Below are positions 17,831-28,621 of a stretch of DNA of 64,000 nucleotides, one piece after another (the stretch's first letter is position 1; each line of letters begins with the position of its first letter). Both the position numbers and the translations under genes were made by a program. The stretch is from Bacteroidales bacterium. GTDB taxonomy: Bacteria; Bacteroidota; Bacteroidia; Bacteroidales; UBA932. The stretch spans positions 1 to 64,000 of the forward strand of contig JAKSJZ010000002.1 of NCBI GenBank assembly GCA_024401995.1, read 5' to 3'. The notes beneath the pieces are model-generated. The model searched no databases and was not told the origin of the DNA. It saw nothing but the letters and a program-made list of their open reading frames with translations.

Positions 17831-17845
17831 CTGACAAAATGTCAG
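17831..17845. promoter_or_regulatory. Perfect palindrome CTGACA-AAA-TGTCAG, candidate operator
   Basis: A 6-bp perfect inverted repeat with a 3-bp spacer lies between divergent clpB and the M13 peptidase gene. It covers the place where a -33 box of the peptidase promoter would be and lies 46-60 bp upstream of clpB. A regulator bound here could act on both genes. No CIRCE element is present. Confidence 0.45.
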
Positions 17846-17862
17846 ACAAAAGGAAATTTGAC

Positions 17863-17870
17863 TATATTTG
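17863..17870 (+). promoter_or_regulatory. -7 promoter element (TATATTTG) of the M13 peptidase gene
   Basis: This exact TAnnTTTG match ends 14 bp before ATG 17885 and 5 bp before ATG 17876. The predicted transcript would have an extremely short or no leader. This favours ATG 17885 as start. Confidence 0.5.
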
Positions 17871-17884
17871 CGTCCATGAAAAAT

Positions 17885-19900
17885 ATGTTTACCAAAATCC
17901 TTGGTGTGACCGCGGCCTGTATGGCCGTGGCCGCCTGCTCCGGCAAGGGTGCCGGGGTGCCTGCCATCAACAGTGAAAATTTCGACCTCTCGACCGCTCC
18001 CGGAGAGGATTTCTATCAGTATGCTACCGGAGGGTGGCAGAAGAATAATCCGCTCAAGCCGGAGTTCTCGCGTTACGGATCGTTCGACATACTTGCCGAG
18101 AACAATCAGGTCAGGCTCAACGACCTGTTCCGGAGCCTTGCCGGCAGGAAGCTCAGGAAAGGTACGGTCGAGCAGAAAATCGCGGACCTCTATCTTATGG
18201 GTTTGGATTCGGTGAAGCTGAACGCCGAAGGCGGCAAGCCGGTCGGGGATGACCTCAGGACGATTGAGGCGGTGTCTTCCGTCGAGGAGTTCGTGAGTCT
18301 GAGTGCGGAGATGCAGAGACGGGGCGGAGACGGTCTTTTCGGCGTATATGTAGGGCCGGACCTGATGGACAATACCAACCAGATTCTCTATATCGACGAG
18401 AGCGGCCTTTCGATGCCCAACAGGGACTATTATCTGCTCCCCGAACACGCGGAGTTGAGGACGGCTTTCCGGGAATATCTTGAGAAGCTTTTTGCCCTGG
18501 CCGGGTACGAGGATGCCGCCGCAAGGGCGCAGGATGCATTCGACGTGGAAATGATGATAGCCGTTCCCTTCTGGTCGATGGTACAGCAGAGGGATGTCGA
18601 GGCCCAGTACAACCCCATGTCCTCAAAGGAGCTGTTCGCCGAATATCCCCACACTCATTTTGACAGTTACTTCGCCCTTCTCGGTGTTCCGGAGCAGGAG
18701 AAGCTTGTGGTCGGCGAGCCGTCATATTTCAAGGCGCTTGACGGAATGCTGGCCGATATTGACCCCGTCAAGCTGCGCCATTTCCTTCAGAGCAAGGTCC
18801 TGAATGGCGCCTCCGGCTTTATGAGCGACGATTTCTATGCCGCCTCCTTCGAATTCTTCTCCGGCAGGATGGCCGGAATCAAGGAACAGAAGCCCCGCTG
18901 GAAGAGGGCGATGGCCCTGCCCAACGGAGTGGTCGGAGAGGCTGTCGGCCAGATGTATGTCGACCGCTACTTTTCCAAAAAGGACAAGGAAAGGATGCTC
19001 GGCATAGTGAGGAATATCCAGGCGGCGCTGTCGGAGCATATCGCTTCGCTCGAATGGATGAGCGCACCGACAAAGGAGAAGGCGCAGGAGAAGCTGTCGG
19101 CCTTCACCGTCAAGATAGGCTATCCTGACAAGTGGAAGGATTATTCCTCCCTTGAAATAGACCGCACGAAGAGCTATTACGAGAACGTGTGCAACGCTTC
19201 GCGCTGGCACTTCGAGGACAATCTTGCCAAGCTCGGCCAGCCGGTTGACCGTGAGGAGTGGCATATGACTCCTCAGACTGTCAATGCCTACTACAATCCG
19301 ACCACAAATGAGATATGTTTCCCTGCGGGCATACTCCAGCCGCCGTTCTATTTCCCGGAGGCGGACGATGCCGTCAACTATGGAGCCATCGGAGTGGTCA
19401 TAAGCCACGAAATGACCCACGGTTTCGACGATCAGGGCCGGCTTTTCGACAAGGACGGCAATATGAAGAACTGGTGGACCGACGAGGATTCGAAAGCGTT
19501 CAAGGACAAGACGGAGAAGCTTGTGGCCCAGTTCGACGAGGTGGAGGTGCTGCCGGGCGTAAAGGCCAACGGCGCCGCCACGCTCGGAGAGAACATTGCC
19601 GACCAGGGAGGCTTGAGGATTGCCTATACCGCAATGCAGAATTCTTTCGGGGACAGGCATCCCGATATGATTGACGGATTGACGGCTGAACAGCGGTTCT
19701 ATATAGCCTATGCCACTGTATGGGCGCAGAACATCACCGACGAGGAGATAGTCCGCCGTACGCTGGTGGACGTCCATTCGATTGGAGAGAACCGCGTCAA
19801 CGTATCCCTGAGGAACCTCCGGACATTCTTTGACGCCTTCGCCATCAGGGAGGGCGACAGGATGTGGAGGCCCGAGGAGGAGAGGGTTATTATCTGGTAG
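17885..19900 (+). CDS. M13 family zinc metallopeptidase lipoprotein (PepO/neprilysin-like)
   Basis: This protein has 671 residues from ATG 17885 (ATG 17876 adds MKN). The lipoprotein signal ends in AVAAC. The zinc motif HEMTH is at 508-512 and the third ligand Glu lies in GENIADQGG. The substrate-binding NAYYNPTTNEICFPAGIL is clear, and the M13_N helical domain covers about 30-420. The enzyme cuts short peptides in the periplasm or at the surface. It ends VIIW instead of the usual CRVW-type terminus of neprilysins. Its 3' end overlaps the convergent fucP gene by 11 bp. The promoter region is shared with clpB, which may suggest stress-linked expression. Confidence 0.93.
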   Translation: MFTKILGVTAACMAVAACSGKGAGVPAINSENFDLSTAPGEDFYQYATGGWQKNNPLKPEFSRYGSFDILAENNQVRLNDLFRSLAGRKLRKGTVEQKIADLYLMGLDSVKLNAEGGKPVGDDLRTIEAVSSVEEFVSLSAEMQRRGGDGLFGVYVGPDLMDNTNQILYIDESGLSMPNRDYYLLPEHAELRTAFREYLEKLFALAGYEDAAARAQDAFDVEMMIAVPFWSMVQQRDVEAQYNPMSSKELFAEYPHTHFDSYFALLGVPEQEKLVVGEPSYFKALDGMLADIDPVKLRHFLQSKVLNGASGFMSDDFYAASFEFFSGRMAGIKEQKPRWKRAMALPNGVVGEAVGQMYVDRYFSKKDKERMLGIVRNIQAALSEHIASLEWMSAPTKEKAQEKLSAFTVKIGYPDKWKDYSSLEIDRTKSYYENVCNASRWHFEDNLAKLGQPVDREEWHMTPQTVNAYYNPTTNEICFPAGILQPPFYFPEADDAVNYGAIGVVISHEMTHGFDDQGRLFDKDGNMKNWWTDEDSKAFKDKTEKLVAQFDEVEVLPGVKANGAATLGENIADQGGLRIAYTAMQNSFGDRHPDMIDGLTAEQRFYIAYATVWAQNITDEEIVRRTLVDVHSIGENRVNVSLRNLRTFFDAFAIREGDRMWRPEEERVIIW

Positions 19901-21188
19901 CCTTCGTGTCCTTTTTCCAGCGCTTGATGCCGTAGAGCATCACCACAAGGAAGCAGATGAGCGGCAGACAGAAGCTGACGTTCACTGCCGGGTGACCGGC
20001 CACCGTGCCGAGGTCTATGATGCTCCCCTGAAGCGGGGGCAGGATAGATCCGCCCACAATCGCCATCACAAGGAAGGCGGCGCCGAGCGAACTGTCTTCA
20101 GGCAGGACGTTCTCGAGCGCTATTCCGTAAATGGTGGGGAACATAAGGCTCATAAAGGCGCTGATGGCAATCAGGCATACCAGTCCGGCCGTCCCGACAA
20201 AGGTTATCGCCCCTATGGTGCAGAGTGCGGCCCCTGTGGCGAACACTCCAAGAAGAAGTCTGGAATTGAAGTACTTCATCAGGAAAGTTGACAGGAACCG
20301 GAACCCCAGGAACATCGACATGGCGATGATGTTGAGTTTCTGGGCGGATGCCTTGTCGATACCCAGATTGTCGGCATACTGGATTATGAAAGTCCAGACC
20401 ATAATCTGTGCGCCGACATAGAACATCTGCGCGATGACGCCTTCGCGGTAGGCGCCGTTCCTCCACAATCGTCCCATTGTGCCGCGTTTCGCTTCGGCTG
20501 AAGCCGTTCCGGTCGCAGGCATTTTCGTAATTGCGATAATGACCAGCATTGCAAGTACGACAAAGCCCAGAACCACGTATGCATCGGTGATTACACCCAG
20601 GTCGTGAGACCTTTCGCCCAACTTGGTGGCCGCATCGAGCTCGCTGAAGTGGTTGACCCCCGCCGCATCGCGGTGGGCGTCGCTAAGCAGGGCGGGAAGC
20701 ACCACCCAGGAGGCGACGGCCATTCCGGACAATGATCCGATAGGGTTGAAGGCTTGTGAAAGGTTGAGTCTTCTCGTGGCGTTTTCCTTTTCGCCGAGCG
20801 ACAGGATGAAGGGGTTTGCGGTGGTCTCGAGGAATGCCAGACCGAAGGTCAGCACATACAGCGAGACGCAAAAGAACGCGAAGCTCTGCTCCTTTGCCGC
20901 AGGGATGAAAAGGAATGCGCCGACGGCATAGAGCGCAAGCCCGAGCAGGATGCCTTTCTTGTAGCTGAAACGCCGGATGAACAGCGCTGCGGGTACGGCC
21001 ATCGTGGCATATCCGCCGTAGAAGGCGAACTGAATCAGGGACGCTTTTGCCGCCGACAGCTCCATAACTGTCTGGAACGCCGCCACCATGGGGTTTGTAA
21101 TGTCATTTGCAAACCCCCATAGTGCGAACAGCGAAGTTATAAGTATGAACGGCAGAAGGTAGCGCCGTTCCACAAGGCTTTTGCTCAT
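19890..21188 (-). CDS. fucP: L-fucose:H+ symporter-type MFS permease
   Basis: This 432-residue protein with about 12 membrane segments imports L-fucose or a related sugar with protons. FucP-family hallmarks are visible: LWGFANDITNP with Asp29 (equivalent to Asp46 of E. coli FucP), FLETTANPF with the conserved Glu, and RRLNLSQAFNPIGS. The gene overlaps fucI by one base (TAATG), so they are translationally coupled. It is the last gene of the xylB-xylA-xylE-fucI-fucP operon. FucP homologues also carry other sugars, so D-arabinose or a hexose is possible. Confidence 0.9.
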   Translation of the reverse strand: MSKSLVERRYLLPFILITSLFALWGFANDITNPMVAAFQTVMELSAAKASLIQFAFYGGYATMAVPAALFIRRFSYKKGILLGLALYAVGAFLFIPAAKEQSFAFFCVSLYVLTFGLAFLETTANPFILSLGEKENATRRLNLSQAFNPIGSLSGMAVASWVVLPALLSDAHRDAAGVNHFSELDAATKLGERSHDLGVITDAYVVLGFVVLAMLVIIAITKMPATGTASAEAKRGTMGRLWRNGAYREGVIAQMFYVGAQIMVWTFIIQYADNLGIDKASAQKLNIIAMSMFLGFRFLSTFLMKYFNSRLLLGVFATGAALCTIGAITFVGTAGLVCLIAISAFMSLMFPTIYGIALENVLPEDSSLGAAFLVMAIVGGSILPPLQGSIIDLGTVAGHPAVNVSFCLPLICFLVVMLYGIKRWKKDTKATR

Positions 21189-23008
21189 TATTTGTAGATT
21201 GGTCCGAAGTTGGCGCAGGCGCGGTAGTCAGCCCCTTCCTTGTCCATACCGAAAGCGTTCCAGGCGGCGGGCCGGAATATGTTTGCGTCAGGGACGTTAT
21301 GCATGCATACGGGTATGCGCAGGATGGAAGCGAGGGTGATGAGGTCGGCGCCGACGTGTCCGTAGGCAATCGCCCCGTGATTGGCTCCCCAGCTGTTCAT
21401 AACGCTGTAAACGTCCTTGAAGTTGTCCTTTGCGGGATCAAGGCGCGGAACGAACCAGGTTGTGGGCCAGGTAGGATCGGTACGCTTGTCGAGGATGTCG
21501 TGCTGGGCCTTCGGCAGTTCGGCCGTCCACCCTTCGGCAATCTGGAGAACGGGTCCGATACCGTCAACGAGGTTGAGGCGGAGCATCGTCATAGGCATTC
21601 CTCCGCGGGACACGAAGTGGGCCGAATAGCCGCCGCCGCGGAAGTAGTCGCGGTCTGCGGGCATCCAGCTCGTGGCCTTGAGACAGGCCTCGGCATCCTT
21701 TTCGGTCATATCCCAGGGTGCCTTGATTGTCGGTTTGCCGTCCTTGCCGGTCATTGCGCCCGTGGCGTCCAGCGTCGTTGCACCGGAGTTGATGAGGTGG
21801 ATGAATCCGTCTTTTGCCAGGCCTTCGGGAGCCTTGCCGGTGACCCTTTTTACGGCCTCCGGGCTCCAATAGGTGCGGACGTCGCTGAACATTACGCCGC
21901 GTCCGGTCAGCAGATGCCCGAAGAGCATCGCCAGTCCGTTGAGCGCGTCGTTCTCCGTGGCGAGAACGTCGGCTTCGCGGATGCCGTTCCAGTCATAGGA
22001 CGAGCACATCAGGGATTCGGGGAAGTCGAAGTTGGGCTTGTAGTCCGTCCATTGCCTCTGGCCCTGGACACCGCCCGCGATTGCGTTGTGGCCGAGAGCC
22101 TCTTCCTTGTAGCCCATCTTGAGCAGGTTGGGATTGCCGTGCATGAGGTCGCGGATAATCATCATGCACTTGACCGTGAACTCCCAGTCGGCGTCCTTTT
22201 CCTCGCGGTTCTTGCCCTTTCCCTTGCCGTTGAAGGTTGTCATAGGCGTGCCGGGGAAGAGAGGCCGGTCTTCGTTGTAGTCGTGGCCTTCGTTGGGCTT
22301 GCAGTATTTCTCGACCCAGGACATTGCCTTTTTGAATTCCTCGTGGTCATAGATGCCGAAATCCACGCGGCGGAGAATCTCCACCAGCGAAACGTATTCG
22401 GCCCTCATACCCAGATATTTCTGAAGGAAGTCGGCATTCACGATGGAGCCGGCGATGCCCATACAGGTATTGCCCATGCTCAGGTAGGACTTGCCGTGCA
22501 TGGTAGCTACAGCCTGCGCCGCGCGGGCGAAACGCAGAATCTTCCCGGCAACGTCTTCGGGAATGGTGTTGTCGTCAAGATCCTGGACGTCGTGGCCGTA
22601 GATTCCGAAAGCGGGCAGCCCTTTCTGGGCGTGGGCGGCAAGCACCGCGGCAAGATATACCGCACCCGGCCGCTCCGTGCCGTTGAAGCCCCAGACGGCC
22701 TTGGGCCAATGGGGATTCATATCCATGGTCTCCGAACCGTAGCACCAGCAGGAGGTGACGGTAATCGTGCTGCCGACGCCTTCCTTTTCGAACTGCTCGG
22801 CGCAGGCGGCCGCTTCCGCAACCCTGCCTATGGTGTGGTCGGCTATGACGCACTCGACGGGACTTCCGTCCCCGTTGCGGAGATTGCTTTCAATAAGCGT
22901 CTTGACGGCTTTGGCACGAGCCATTGTCTTGTCCTCGAGGGCTTCCCTCACGCCGCCCTGGCGGCCGTCTATGGTCGGCCTGATACCAATCTTGGGATAC
23001 TTGTTCAT
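21188..23008 (-). CDS. fucI: L-fucose isomerase
   Basis: This 606-residue cytoplasmic aldose-ketose isomerase is Mn-dependent in the family and converts L-fucose to L-fuculose (also D-arabinose to D-ribulose). The start [19 protein letters not shown], the [13 protein letters not shown] segment and the metal-site regions [20 protein letters not shown] and [11 protein letters not shown] match FucI closely; the C-terminal His region is NHGAIAYGH. Length agrees with E. coli FucI (591). It lies 10 bp after xylE. No fuculokinase or fuculose-phosphate aldolase gene is in the window, so the ketose must be handled elsewhere or by the neighbouring FGGY kinase. Confidence 0.96.
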   Translation of the reverse strand: MNKYPKIGIRPTIDGRQGGVREALEDKTMARAKAVKTLIESNLRNGDGSPVECVIADHTIGRVAEAAACAEQFEKEGVGSTITVTSCWCYGSETMDMNPHWPKAVWGFNGTERPGAVYLAAVLAAHAQKGLPAFGIYGHDVQDLDDNTIPEDVAGKILRFARAAQAVATMHGKSYLSMGNTCMGIAGSIVNADFLQKYLGMRAEYVSLVEILRRVDFGIYDHEEFKKAMSWVEKYCKPNEGHDYNEDRPLFPGTPMTTFNGKGKGKNREEKDADWEFTVKCMMIIRDLMHGNPNLLKMGYKEEALGHNAIAGGVQGQRQWTDYKPNFDFPESLMCSSYDWNGIREADVLATENDALNGLAMLFGHLLTGRGVMFSDVRTYWSPEAVKRVTGKAPEGLAKDGFIHLINSGATTLDATGAMTGKDGKPTIKAPWDMTEKDAEACLKATSWMPADRDYFRGGGYSAHFVSRGGMPMTMLRLNLVDGIGPVLQIAEGWTAELPKAQHDILDKRTDPTWPTTWFVPRLDPAKDNFKDVYSVMNSWGANHGAIAYGHVGADLITLASILRIPVCMHNVPDANIFRPAAWNAFGMDKEGADYRACANFGPIYK

Positions 23009-23018
23009 AACAGTAAGG

Positions 23019-24500
23019 TTATTTGTTTGTGATTTGATTGCGCGGTTTCCAAAGTTCAGTCATCTCCTCGAGCGTCTTGCCCTTCGTCTCCGGGACTATC
23101 TTCCATACGAAGACGGCGGCGATGATGCAGAAGGCGCAGTATAGACCGTATGTAAATGCGGGGCTCCAGTCATACAGCGGCACGAAGGTGCTGGAGACGA
23201 CGAAGTTGGATATCCATTGGGCAGCCACGGCTACAGCTACTGCCGCCCCTCGGATTGTGTTGGGGAAAATCTCCGATATGAGCACCCAGCAGATGGGCCC
23301 CCAGCTGAACATGAAGGAGGCGGAATATACCATAACGCTCATCACGCCGATGATCCCCGGCAGATTCGGCAGGATATCGGACAACGCCACCCCGAGGGCG
23401 CCGACGGCCATCCCGAGCGAGCCGGTGATGAGCAGGGGTTTGCGCCCGAGCTTCTCGACCGTGAATATCGCCACCAGGGTGAAGGAGATGTTGATGACCC
23501 CCATCATCACTGTCTGTACCATAGGGTCGCCGAGATCCATCGAGTCGAATATTCTCGGAGCGTAATACAGTACGGCATTGATTCCCACCGCCTGCTGGAA
23601 GACACTCAGCATAATGCCGATGAAAATCACCGCAAATCCGAAGGAGAGCAGCTTGTCCTTCTTTTCGGCAGTGGTGGCCTTGATTTCGGAGAGTATTTCG
23701 GCGGCCTTTGCTTCTCCGTTGATGCGGGAAAGGACAGACAGGGCGCGGTCGTCCCGGCCCGTCATTGCAAGATAGCGCGGAGTCTCGGGGACCAGCAGTA
23801 TAAGGATGGTGAAAAGGCCTGCGGGGCCACATTCGCTGACGAACATCAGCCTCCATCCGGTAGTTACGCTCCAGTTCGCGTCAGTTGCCAGTTCGGCACT
23901 GTTGACGATGCGGTTGATACCTTCGGCAAGGGACTCCATCTCCGGGGCGATATGGTCGCCCAGAATCACGAAGTTGACAAAATACACGACCAGTTGGCCG
24001 AAGATTATGGCGAACTGGTTCCAGCTTACCAGTTTGCCGCGTTTGTCGGCGGGAGCCAGTTCGGCGATATACATAGGGCAGATGGCGGAGGCCATACCCA
24101 CGCCGATACCTCCCAGAATCCTATACAGGTTGAAGGCGACCAGCAGGGAGGCCGTCGGAACGCCTTTCTCGAAGAAAAGGAATTCCGGACAGTAGCTGCC
24201 CGCTGCGCTCAGGAAGAAGCAGATTCCGGCGAAGAACAGGCTTCTCTTGCGGCCGAAGCGCGCGGCTGCGAGTCCGGACAGGGCGCTTCCGAGGATGCAT
24301 CCCAGCAGGGCGCTCGATGAAGTGAGGCCGTGGAGGAAATCGGTGTATGCGAAGTCTTCGGCCCCGGTGAAGAAGGCCTGCAAACCGCGCTCCGCGCCCG
24401 ATATTACGGCGGTGTCGTACCCGAAGAGAAGTCCTCCGAGAACGGCCACCAGGACGATGCTGAAAAGGTAGGCTTTCGAGCCGTTCGGATTGGTTGCCAT
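23019..24500 (-). CDS. xylE: D-xylose:H+ symporter (sugar porter family MFS)
   Basis: This 493-residue protein with 12 predicted membrane segments has the sugar-porter signatures [49 protein letters not shown] and [18 protein letters not shown] and YY in this family bind D-xylose or D-glucose. It is placed directly after xylA (3 bp gap), so xylose import is the natural assignment. The loop after helix 5 is long, as in XylE. Confidence 0.92.
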   Translation of the reverse strand: MATNPNGSKAYLFSIVLVAVLGGLLFGYDTAVISGAERGLQAFFTGAEDFAYTDFLHGLTSSSALLGCILGSALSGLAAARFGRKRSLFFAGICFFLSAAGSYCPEFLFFEKGVPTASLLVAFNLYRILGGIGVGMASAICPMYIAELAPADKRGKLVSWNQFAIIFGQLVVYFVNFVILGDHIAPEMESLAEGINRIVNSAELATDANWSVTTGWRLMFVSECGPAGLFTILILLVPETPRYLAMTGRDDRALSVLSRINGEAKAAEILSEIKATTAEKKDKLLSFGFAVIFIGIMLSVFQQAVGINAVLYYAPRIFDSMDLGDPMVQTVMMGVINISFTLVAIFTVEKLGRKPLLITGSLGMAVGALGVALSDILPNLPGIIGVMSVMVYSASFMFSWGPICWVLISEIFPNTIRGAAVAVAVAAQWISNFVVSSTFVPLYDWSPAFTYGLYCAFCIIAAVFVWKIVPETKGKTLEEMTELWKPRNQITNK

Positions 24501-24503
24501 AAT

Positions 24504-25811
24504 CTAGATGTACATATTGAGGATGGTTTCGTACAGCTCCTGCTTTCCGGAAGTCTGCCTGGGTTCACCCTTGCCCTTGGCATAGGCAACAGCCTCCTCG
24601 AGGGTCATTTTCCCCTCCTCGAACTTCTTGCCCTCGCCGGAGTCGTAGGAGGCGTAGCGCTCCTTGAGCATCTTCGGAAGGTCTGACTTCTCCAGCACGT
24701 CGGCCGCCGCTATGAGAGCGCGGGCCATTATGTCCATACCGCTGACGTGGGCGATTATTATATCCTCCAGGTCGGTGGAATTGCGGCGTGTCTTGGCGTC
24801 GAAATTGGTACCGCCCACGAGTCCTCCGGCGCGGATGATGACCATCATCGCCTGGGTGAGTTCATATACGTCTATGGGGAACTGGTCGGTGTCCCAGCCG
24901 TTCTGATAGTCGCCCCTGTTCGCGTCGATGGAGCCGAGCAGTCCTGCGTCGGCGGCGCATTGCAACTCGTGTTCGAAGGTATGGCCGGCAAGTGTCGCGT
25001 GGTTGACCTCGATGTTGACCTTGAAGTCCTTGTCCAGACCGTGGGCGCGAAGGAACCCGATGACGGTCTCCGTGTCCGCGTCGTACTGGTGCTTGGTGGG
25101 TTCCATCGGCTTGGGCTCAATCAGGAAAGTCCCCTTGAAGCCTTTGGAACGGGCATAATCGCGTGCCATTCCGAGCATCGTGGCCAGGTGTTCCTTCTCC
25201 CGTTTCATATCGGTGTTGAGCAGGGACCCGTATCCCTCGCGTCCGCCCCAGAACACGTAGCACTGACCGCCGAGGGCGATAGTGGCGTCAATCGCGTTCT
25301 TTATCTGCACCATGGCGCGGGCCGCGACGTCGAAGTCGGGATTGGTGGCGGCGCCGTTCATATAGCGCTTGTTGCCGAACACGTTGGCGGTCCCCCAGAG
25401 GAGCTTGATGCCGGTCTGTTCCTGCTTCTTTTTGAGGTAGGCTACAATCTCCTTCAGATTGGATTCATATTCGTCTATGGTGGCGGCTTCGTCCACGAGA
25501 TCGACGTCGTGGAAGCAGTAATAACCGATACCCAATTTCTGCATTATCTCGAATCCCGCATCGGCACGGTTTTTCGCCCTTTCCAGGGCCGTTTCCCCGG
25601 TATTCCACGGGAAGGACTTTGTCCCCGGACCGAACTGGTCGGAGCCTTCGGCACACAGGGTGTGCCACCAGGCCATCGCGAACTTCAGCCAGTCCTTCAT
25701 CTTGCGTCCGGCGACGACGCGTTCGGGTTCATAATAATGGAAGGCCATTGGATTCTTGGAATCCTTGCCTTCGAAAGCGATTTTCTTCACGTTAGGGAAA
25801 AAGTCAGTCAT
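24504..25811 (-). CDS. xylA: Xylose isomerase
   Basis: This 435-residue enzyme converts D-xylose to D-xylulose. The start at 25811 gives [15 protein letters not shown], the usual N-terminus; an in-frame ATG at 25844 would overlap xylB. Catalytic and metal-site motifs are present: YCFHDVDL (catalytic His), [41 protein letters not shown] and SIDANRGD. It starts 2 bp after the xylB stop and ends 3 bp before xylE, so the three genes form one xylose unit. This is the class II, longer type common in Bacteroidales. Confidence 0.97.
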   Translation of the reverse strand: MTDFFPNVKKIAFEGKDSKNPMAFHYYEPERVVAGRKMKDWLKFAMAWWHTLCAEGSDQFGPGTKSFPWNTGETALERAKNRADAGFEIMQKLGIGYYCFHDVDLVDEAATIDEYESNLKEIVAYLKKKQEQTGIKLLWGTANVFGNKRYMNGAATNPDFDVAARAMVQIKNAIDATIALGGQCYVFWGGREGYGSLLNTDMKREKEHLATMLGMARDYARSKGFKGTFLIEPKPMEPTKHQYDADTETVIGFLRAHGLDKDFKVNIEVNHATLAGHTFEHELQCAADAGLLGSIDANRGDYQNGWDTDQFPIDVYELTQAMMVIIRAGGLVGGTNFDAKTRRNSTDLEDIIIAHVSGMDIMARALIAAADVLEKSDLPKMLKERYASYDSGEGKKFEEGKMTLEEAVAYAKGKGEPRQTSGKQELYETILNMYI

Positions 25812-25813
25812 TG

Positions 25814-27289
25814 TTACAGTGTTTTGATAAGTAATTCTTTCCATTTGCCGAAAGAGTCCTCAAGGACTCCCCGCATAGCGGCTTGCGGGCGGACTTCTTC
25901 AAGTACGGACAGGCTTCCGAACGCCTCCTGCGGGGAGGAATAGAATCCTGCTCCGAGCGCCCCGCCCCTTGCCGCCCCGAGCGCCCCGTCCGTATCATAC
26001 AACTCTATGGACGCGTCGCACAGTGTCGCGAGAGTCTCCCTGAACATGGGGCTGAGGAACATGTTGGCCCTTCCTGCGCGGATAATTTTCGGGCACAGCC
26101 CCAGGTCTCGCATGATGTCTATGCCGTACTTGAACGAGAAGGCTATCCCTTCCTGGGCGGCCCTGAGGACATGCGGTCTGGTATGGCGCACGAGGTCCAG
26201 CCCCGAGAAGGCTGCGCCGGCCGTCCTGTTGCCCAGGACGCGTTCCGCCCCGTTGCCGAACGGCAGGACAAGCAGTCCGTCGGACCCTGCGGGCGCGGTC
26301 GCCGCAAGGGCGTTCATCTCCGCGTAGTCAAGCTCCGGAGTGACGTTGTGGTGTATCCAGGAGTTCATTATGCCTGTACCGTTGATGCAGAGAAGCACTC
26401 CGTAACGGTGGGCTTCCGGGCTGTCGTTGACGTGGAGGAAGGTGTTGACGCGGGAGGCATTGTCGTAGCGCGGCTCGTCCGTCACGCCATAGACCACCCC
26501 GCTTGTCCCGCCCGTGGCGGCAATCTCGCCCGGCTCGAGCACGTTCAGCGAGAACGCGTTGTTGGGCTGGTCGCCCGCCCTGTAGCATATCGGGGTGCCT
26601 TCGGGGATACCGAGAAGGGCTTGGACGGCGGCCGTGGTACGGCATTGCTCCCCTATGGACGGGACTGTCTGCGGGAACAGCGAGCGGTCGAATCCGAAGA
26701 AGTCCGCCACGAAGTCCGCCGGCCTGTTCTCCCTGAAGTCCCAGAGAATCTGCTCGCTCAGGCCGGTCCGCGTCGTGGATACCTCGCCGCTGAGCTTGTA
26801 GGCTATATAGTCGCCCGGCAGCATCACCTTCCGGACTTTCGAATAGATGTCGGGCTCGTTTCTCTTGACCCAGGCAAGCTTCGAGGCGGTGAAATTGCCG
26901 GGGGAGTTGAGAAGGTGGGACAGGCACCGTTCCCTGCCGAGAGTCTCAAATGCCTCCTCTCCTATGCCCACGGCCCTGGAGTCGCACCAGATTATGGAGT
27001 CTCTGAGCGGGCGGCCGTCTTCGCCGACGGTGACAAGGCCGTGCATCTGGTAGGTTATTCCGATGGAACGGACCTTCGACAGGTCGGCGGACCTGCCCAG
27101 TTCCCTGATTCCCTGACATACGTACTCCCACCACGATTCCGGATTCTGCTCCGCCCAACCTTTGTGCGGGGCGCTTATCGGGGCTTCTGTCTTCGGGAAG
27201 GCGGCGCTGCAGGGGCAGCTCCCGCTTTCGATGTCCAGGAGGGACACCTTCACGGAGGAAGAGCCTATATCGATACCGAGCGAATACAT
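25814..27289 (-). CDS. xylB: Xylulokinase (FGGY family)
   Basis: This 491-residue protein phosphorylates D-xylulose to feed the pentose phosphate pathway. The ATPase start [18 protein letters not shown], the substrate segment ITYQMHGLV, the SIIWCDSRA region and the ATP-binding [12 protein letters not shown] and [11 protein letters not shown] are as in XylB. It is the first gene of the operon. A near-consensus -7 element (TAACTTTA on the minus strand, 27304-27297) lies 7 bp upstream of the start, giving a potentially leaderless message. rodA ends 32 bp upstream on the same strand, so read-through is also possible. Confidence 0.95.
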   Translation of the reverse strand: MYSLGIDIGSSSVKVSLLDIESGSCPCSAAFPKTEAPISAPHKGWAEQNPESWWEYVCQGIRELGRSADLSKVRSIGITYQMHGLVTVGEDGRPLRDSIIWCDSRAVGIGEEAFETLGRERCLSHLLNSPGNFTASKLAWVKRNEPDIYSKVRKVMLPGDYIAYKLSGEVSTTRTGLSEQILWDFRENRPADFVADFFGFDRSLFPQTVPSIGEQCRTTAAVQALLGIPEGTPICYRAGDQPNNAFSLNVLEPGEIAATGGTSGVVYGVTDEPRYDNASRVNTFLHVNDSPEAHRYGVLLCINGTGIMNSWIHHNVTPELDYAEMNALAATAPAGSDGLLVLPFGNGAERVLGNRTAGAAFSGLDLVRHTRPHVLRAAQEGIAFSFKYGIDIMRDLGLCPKIIRAGRANMFLSPMFRETLATLCDASIELYDTDGALGAARGGALGAGFYSSPQEAFGSLSVLEEVRPQAAMRGVLEDSFGKWKELLIKTL

Positions 27290-27321
27290 TACGGCATAAA
27301 GTTACTCAATTATTGCCACAA

Positions 27322-28614
27322 TCAGAAGTATTTCTTTTCCTGTCTGTAAAGAGCGAGGAAGATGGAAATCATCAGGGTGAAGGTCAGCAGGGAGGAACCC
27401 CCGTAGGAGAACAGCGGCAGCGGGATGCCTATCACCGGCATCAGCCCGACCGTCATCCCGACGTTGATGAACAGGTGCATGAACAGGCAGGAGGCTACCC
27501 CATAACCGTATATGCGGGTGAATGCTTCGCGACAGTCGTCGGCATCGACGACTATGCGGTAAATCAGGAAGGCATACAGCGCGATGACGGCAAGGCAACC
27601 CAAAAATCCCCATTCCTCCCCGACGGTGCAGAAGATGAAGTCCGTGCTCTGTTCGGGAACAAATCCGTAGGTGGTCTGCGTCCCGCCCAGATAGCCTTTT
27701 CCGAGAAGGCCTCCCGACCCTATGGCAATCATCGACTGGTTGACGTTGTAACCCACTCCGGAGGGGTCCTCGGTAAGTCCGAGAAGAACCTCGATTCTCT
27801 TCTGCTGGTGTTCCTGAAGGATATTGTTGAAAACGAACCCGACCGAGAAGATGTAGGCGGTCCCTATGGCGGCAAGGGCAAGCAGGCCGCGCCGCAAGGC
27901 CACTTTCTGGCGGATGCTCCGCGCCCAGTTGCGCCTGGCGACCAGGAAGCACGTGAGGATTCCGGCAAACAGCAGGGCAAGCGGCACATAGACGGGAGTC
28001 GTCAGAACCAGTATGAAAAGCAGGATTGCAGACCCCAGTGCGAAAATCCACCATCCCGACAGCCCCTCGCGGTAGAGCGTGAACAGATATCCGACATATA
28101 CCAGCATCGAGCCGGTCTCATGCTCGCAGAGTATGGCCAGCATCGGCAGGAGCAGGACGGCCCCGACAATACCCAGGTCGCGCATCCTGTCGATGCGGAA
28201 GTTCTGCCTGGACATCAGGGTCGCCAGCATCAGGGCCGTTGTGATTTTTGATATTTCGGCAGGCTGAAAACTTATGGGGCCGAGGGAGAACCAGGAGTTC
28301 GAGCCCTTGATGTCCCTGCCGACAAAGATAACCAGGAACAGCAGGAACAGGACCAGCAGATAGGAAGGTGTGGCAATCACCTCCCAGATTTTCGGGCTCA
28401 CGAGCAGTATGACCATCGCCCCCAGCCCCAGGGAGCAGAATATCCATATCAACTGCTTGCCGCTGCGGAAGGCGGGGTCGAAGATGCTGTCCGGTTCGGC
28501 GCCGTGAACTGTCGCGTAGATGTTCAGCCACCCGAAGAAAACAAGCAGGAAGAAAGGAACGATTATCTTCCAGTCGATGCTTTTGGTAAGACCTCTTTCG
28601 TGTTCGCTTCTCAT
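27322..28614 (-). CDS. rodA: Rod-shape peptidoglycan glycosyltransferase RodA
   Basis: This 430-residue SEDS-family membrane protein polymerises lipid II during cell elongation together with PBP2. Family motifs are visible: GSNSWFSLGPISFQPAEISK, CEHETGSMLVYVG (essential Asp is usually near here; this copy has HETGS), VNQSMIAIGSGGLLGKG, TDFIFCTVGEEWGF and MPVIGIPLPLFSYGGSS. It begins 7 bp after mrdA and is the last gene of mreBCD-mrdA-rodA. Confidence 0.96.
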   Translation of the reverse strand: MRSEHERGLTKSIDWKIIVPFFLLVFFGWLNIYATVHGAEPDSIFDPAFRSGKQLIWIFCSLGLGAMVILLVSPKIWEVIATPSYLLVLFLLFLVIFVGRDIKGSNSWFSLGPISFQPAEISKITTALMLATLMSRQNFRIDRMRDLGIVGAVLLLPMLAILCEHETGSMLVYVGYLFTLYREGLSGWWIFALGSAILLFILVLTTPVYVPLALLFAGILTCFLVARRNWARSIRQKVALRRGLLALAAIGTAYIFSVGFVFNNILQEHQQKRIEVLLGLTEDPSGVGYNVNQSMIAIGSGGLLGKGYLGGTQTTYGFVPEQSTDFIFCTVGEEWGFLGCLAVIALYAFLIYRIVVDADDCREAFTRIYGYGVASCLFMHLFINVGMTVGLMPVIGIPLPLFSYGGSSLLTFTLMISIFLALYRQEKKYF

Positions 28615-28621
28615 CTCCGGA

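Noticed and set aside
17786..17884. CIRCE/HrcA operator upstream of clpB
   Set aside because: The TTAGCACTC-type repeat is absent; only the CTGACA/TGTCAG palindrome and a weaker dyad are present.
24747..27349. Plus-strand frames of about 400 and 490 codons opposite xylA and xylB
   Set aside because: xylA and xylB are certain on the minus strand; the opposite frames carry no family motifs.
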